NCBI GenBank assembly: GCA_018715425.1
Contig: DVLR01000105.1
Coordinates: 1 to 8,065 of the forward strand
Reading direction: 5' to 3'
From: Candidatus Merdenecus merdavium
GTDB lineage: Bacteria > Bacillota > Clostridia > Lachnospirales > Lachnospiraceae
DNA length: 8,065 nt
Of this stretch, positions 7,045 to 8,065 are shown piece by piece (position 1 is the first letter of the stretch; the number at the start of each line of letters is the position of its first letter). The notes beneath the pieces are model-generated. The model did no database searches, was not told where the DNA came from, and worked only from the letters and a program-made list of their open reading frames with translations. The position numbers and the translations under genes are program-made.

Positions 7045-7260
7045 ATGACACATACTGAAAAATGGATGGAAATAAGAGCGAGATATTTAGATAAAGAAAT
7101 ATCCGAGAGCGAATATTATAAAATTTGTGATGAAGCAGGTCTTGAAATGACTGCATGGGTAGATGAAGATTTTGCAAGAGAGCACGGTTTTACCGGTGAT
7201 AGCATAGACCTAATAAGTTTTGCATCAGATAGAGAATGGCAAGAAAACGCAATCCATTAA
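7045..7260 (+). CDS. Small acidic protein of unknown function
   Basis: This 71-residue protein is not recognised. It is strongly acidic: 18 Asp/Glu against 7 Lys/Arg by count. It has aromatic and charged segments (EKWMEIRARYLDKEISESEYYKICDEAG), likely helical, and a C-terminal half containing WVDEDF and EHGFTGDS. No signal peptide, membrane segment or metal motif is visible. It starts 10 nt after the metallophosphatase stop and is probably the last gene of the operon. Its size and charge would fit a regulatory or immunity-type partner of a neighbouring enzyme, or a DNA-mimic-like modulator, but this is speculation from charge alone. It is likely real because it is closely spaced in the same orientation and nothing else competes for the stretch. 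Confidence 0.7.
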   Translation: MTHTEKWMEIRARYLDKEISESEYYKICDEAGLEMTAWVDEDFAREHGFTGDSIDLISFASDREWQENAIH

Positions 7261-7285
7261 TTTTTGATTCAAACTAATGCTCTCT

Positions 7286-7311
7286 TTTGGCACAGGCAAG
7301 AAATATTTTTG
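7286..7311 (+). promoter_or_regulatory. Bacteroides-type promoter of the zinc-finger-like gene
   Basis: TTTGGCA starts at 7286 and TATTTTTG lies at 7304-7311, with 14 nt between TTTG and TA, the same layout as the promoters at 1390 and 7667. Transcription should start near 7318, giving a leader of about 25 nt before the ATG at 7345. Confidence 0.72.
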
Positions 7312-7320
7312 CAAAAATAT
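7303..7320. promoter_or_regulatory. Perfect 18-bp palindrome over the -7 box, possible operator
   Basis: ATATTTTTGCAAAAATAT reads the same on both strands. It covers the whole -7 element (7304-7311) and the likely transcription start. A dimeric repressor bound here would block the promoter; autoregulation by the zinc-finger-like product is one possibility. Low complexity in A+T-rich DNA makes chance a real alternative. Confidence 0.35.
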
Positions 7321-7344
7321 ATTAATCTCTAAAATTGAAATGTT

Positions 7345-7596
7345 ATGGCAAATTTTTATTGTGAGTATTGTGGTCAAAAATTTTCTTCTGTAACTAGTCT
7401 TACAGGTAATAGTTGTCACAGACATCCGAACGGTCCGAATAAAGGGAAACACAAACTTTATGAAGGAAGTGAAAAAAGCAAGTACACATGCAAATATTGT
7501 GGACAATCTTTCAGTAGTTTAACCAGTCTTACAGGCAATAGCTGTCATAGACATCCGAACGGAGCAAATAAAGGGAAGCACGCACCAGCTCTTTAA
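7345..7596 (+). CDS. Small tandem zinc-finger-like protein (two CxxC...CHxH repeats)
   Basis: The 83-residue protein consists almost wholly of two copies of one module, at residues 5-36 and 48-79, offset by 43 residues. Each reads YxCxYCGQxFSSxTSLTGNS followed by CHRHPNGxNKGKH, with minor changes. Candidate zinc ligands are C6, C9, C24, H25/H27 and H36, and in the second copy C49, C52, C67, H68/H70 and H79. The spacing C-x2-C-x3-F-x5-L matches the first part of eukaryotic C2H2 fingers, including the core Phe and Leu, but the second ligand pair is a CHRH cluster rather than H-x3-5-H. The corresponding DNA is also repeated with mostly silent changes, so the duplication is internal and fairly recent or under selection. 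The copies are joined by a charged linker (KLYEGSEKSK). DNA, RNA or protein binding is plausible; the actual role is unknown. It forms its own unit, with promoter 7286-7311 and terminator 7614-7640. Confidence 0.85.
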   Translation: MANFYCEYCGQKFSSVTSLTGNSCHRHPNGPNKGKHKLYEGSEKSKYTCKYCGQSFSSLTSLTGNSCHRHPNGANKGKHAPAL

Positions 7597-7613
7597 TCTC
7601 TCATTGCATGAAG

Positions 7614-7640
7614 AAAACTGCTCAAACGAGCAGTTTTTTT
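7614..7640 (+). terminator. Strong intrinsic terminator after the zinc-finger-like gene
   Basis: AAAACTGCTC (7614-7623) pairs with GAGCAGTTTT (7628-7637) around the loop AAAC, followed by a run of Ts to 7640. It lies 17 nt after the stop codon. The A/T pairs of the stem would let it work in both directions. Confidence 0.9.
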
Positions 7641-7666
7641 AGAGACATTCTATGTCTATGCTATTA

Positions 7667-7692
7667 TTTGGCACATACTGTACATATCTTTG
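7667..7692 (+). promoter_or_regulatory. Bacteroides-type promoter of the last, partial gene
   Basis: TTTGGCA starts at 7667 and TATCTTTG lies at 7685-7692, with the 14-nt gap seen at the two other promoters. The predicted start near 7699 leaves a leader of about 10 nt before the ATG at 7709. The preceding terminator isolates this unit from the zinc-finger-like gene. Confidence 0.75.
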
Positions 7693-7708
7693 CATAAAAA
7701 CAATAGAT

Positions 7709-8065
7709 ATGAGACAGTTGAACATTACACAGAAAGACGAGATTGCCAACGAAAAAGTTGATAAAAAGGTTCTTAAAACCTCTTTAGACCATATAGAAAA
7801 TATAGTGGAATTAGTTGAGAATTCTGGTTTGAATAAAGAGTTTTTCCAGAAAGCGAAGAAATGCATCAACTTTGTGGCTAAGAAAATGGGACTTACAATA
7901 AATCAAACGGTTCTCTTTGCTATTTTTATAGAGAAAAGTGACGACAGTAGAATATATATCAGTGAATTTTCTAAGCTAATTGGCTGTCGTTTAGTTAGAA
8001 TTATAAATTTAATGAGTGATATTGACGAATTAGAAAAACGGCGTTTGGTTCGTTGCAACAGAAGC
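7709..8065 (+). CDS. N-terminal part of an unidentified protein, possibly the winged-helix-like front of an AAA-type ATPase (partial)
   Basis: From ATG 7709 the frame stays open for 119 codons to the end of the window, so the stop is outside. The first 60 residues are charged and helical (MRQLNITQKDEIANEKVDKK...). Residues 63 to about 119 (KKMGLTINQTVLFAIFIEKSDDSRIYISEFSKLIGCR, then LMSDIDELEKRRLVR) look like a winged-helix domain: a helix, a short strand-like IYISEF, and a recognition-helix-like segment followed by a 'deLekrrLv' turn. In Bacteroides, similar fronts occur on AAA-type ATP-binding proteins, but no Walker motif lies within the window, so that identification is only a guess. The start is supported by the promoter about 17 nt upstream. 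Confidence 0.72.
   Translation, partial: MRQLNITQKDEIANEKVDKKVLKTSLDHIENIVELVENSGLNKEFFQKAKKCINFVAKKMGLTINQTVLFAIFIEKSDDSRIYISEFSKLIGCRLVRIINLMSDIDELEKRRLVRCNRS

Overview
The window looks like part of a mobilizable or integrative element from the order Bacteroidales (Bacteroides or a relative). The reasons are a Bacteroides MobB-type relaxase, three promoters of the Bacteroides form (TTTG followed by TAnnTTTG), A+T-rich DNA, and start codons without strong Shine-Dalgarno sequences. No integrase, replication gene or element end is visible, so plasmid and chromosomal element cannot be told apart.

Layout, all on the + strand. (1) 1-1369: mobilization module. It holds the last 24 codons of an upstream gene, probably a relaxosome accessory protein, overlapping the start of a 434-residue HUH relaxase with an intact histidine triad. 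(2) 1370-1728: a gap without a convincing protein gene, but rich in structure. A promoter at 1390-1415 is followed by about 280 nt of nested, mutually compatible inverted repeats ending in an intrinsic terminator at 1673-1699. I read this as a structured noncoding RNA, or as the attenuating leader of the next operon. (3) 1729-7260: five closely spaced genes (gaps of 28, 12, 4 and 10 nt): a small DEDDh 3'-5' exonuclease, a DUF262 + HNH (DUF1524, GmrSD-like) protein, a larger DUF262 protein without a visible HNH, a calcineurin-like metallophosphatase, and a 71-residue acidic protein. (4) 7286-7640: a monocistronic unit with its own promoter, a gene for an 83-residue tandem zinc-finger-like protein, and a strong terminator. 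(5) 7667-8065: another promoter and the first 119 codons of a gene that runs off the window.

Working model. The relaxase module moves the element, and 1729-7260 is cargo, most likely a defence island built around a paired DUF262 restriction system related to GmrSD/BrxU/SspE. The DUF262 'DGQQR' proteins would sense or use nucleotides and the HNH would cut DNA. The exonuclease could degrade cut ends; the roles of the metallophosphatase and the acidic protein are open. The strongest candidate for something undescribed is the structured RNA placed directly before this operon. No second consensus promoter is visible between its terminator and the first operon gene. Family assignments rest on motif recognition by eye; no database search was run.
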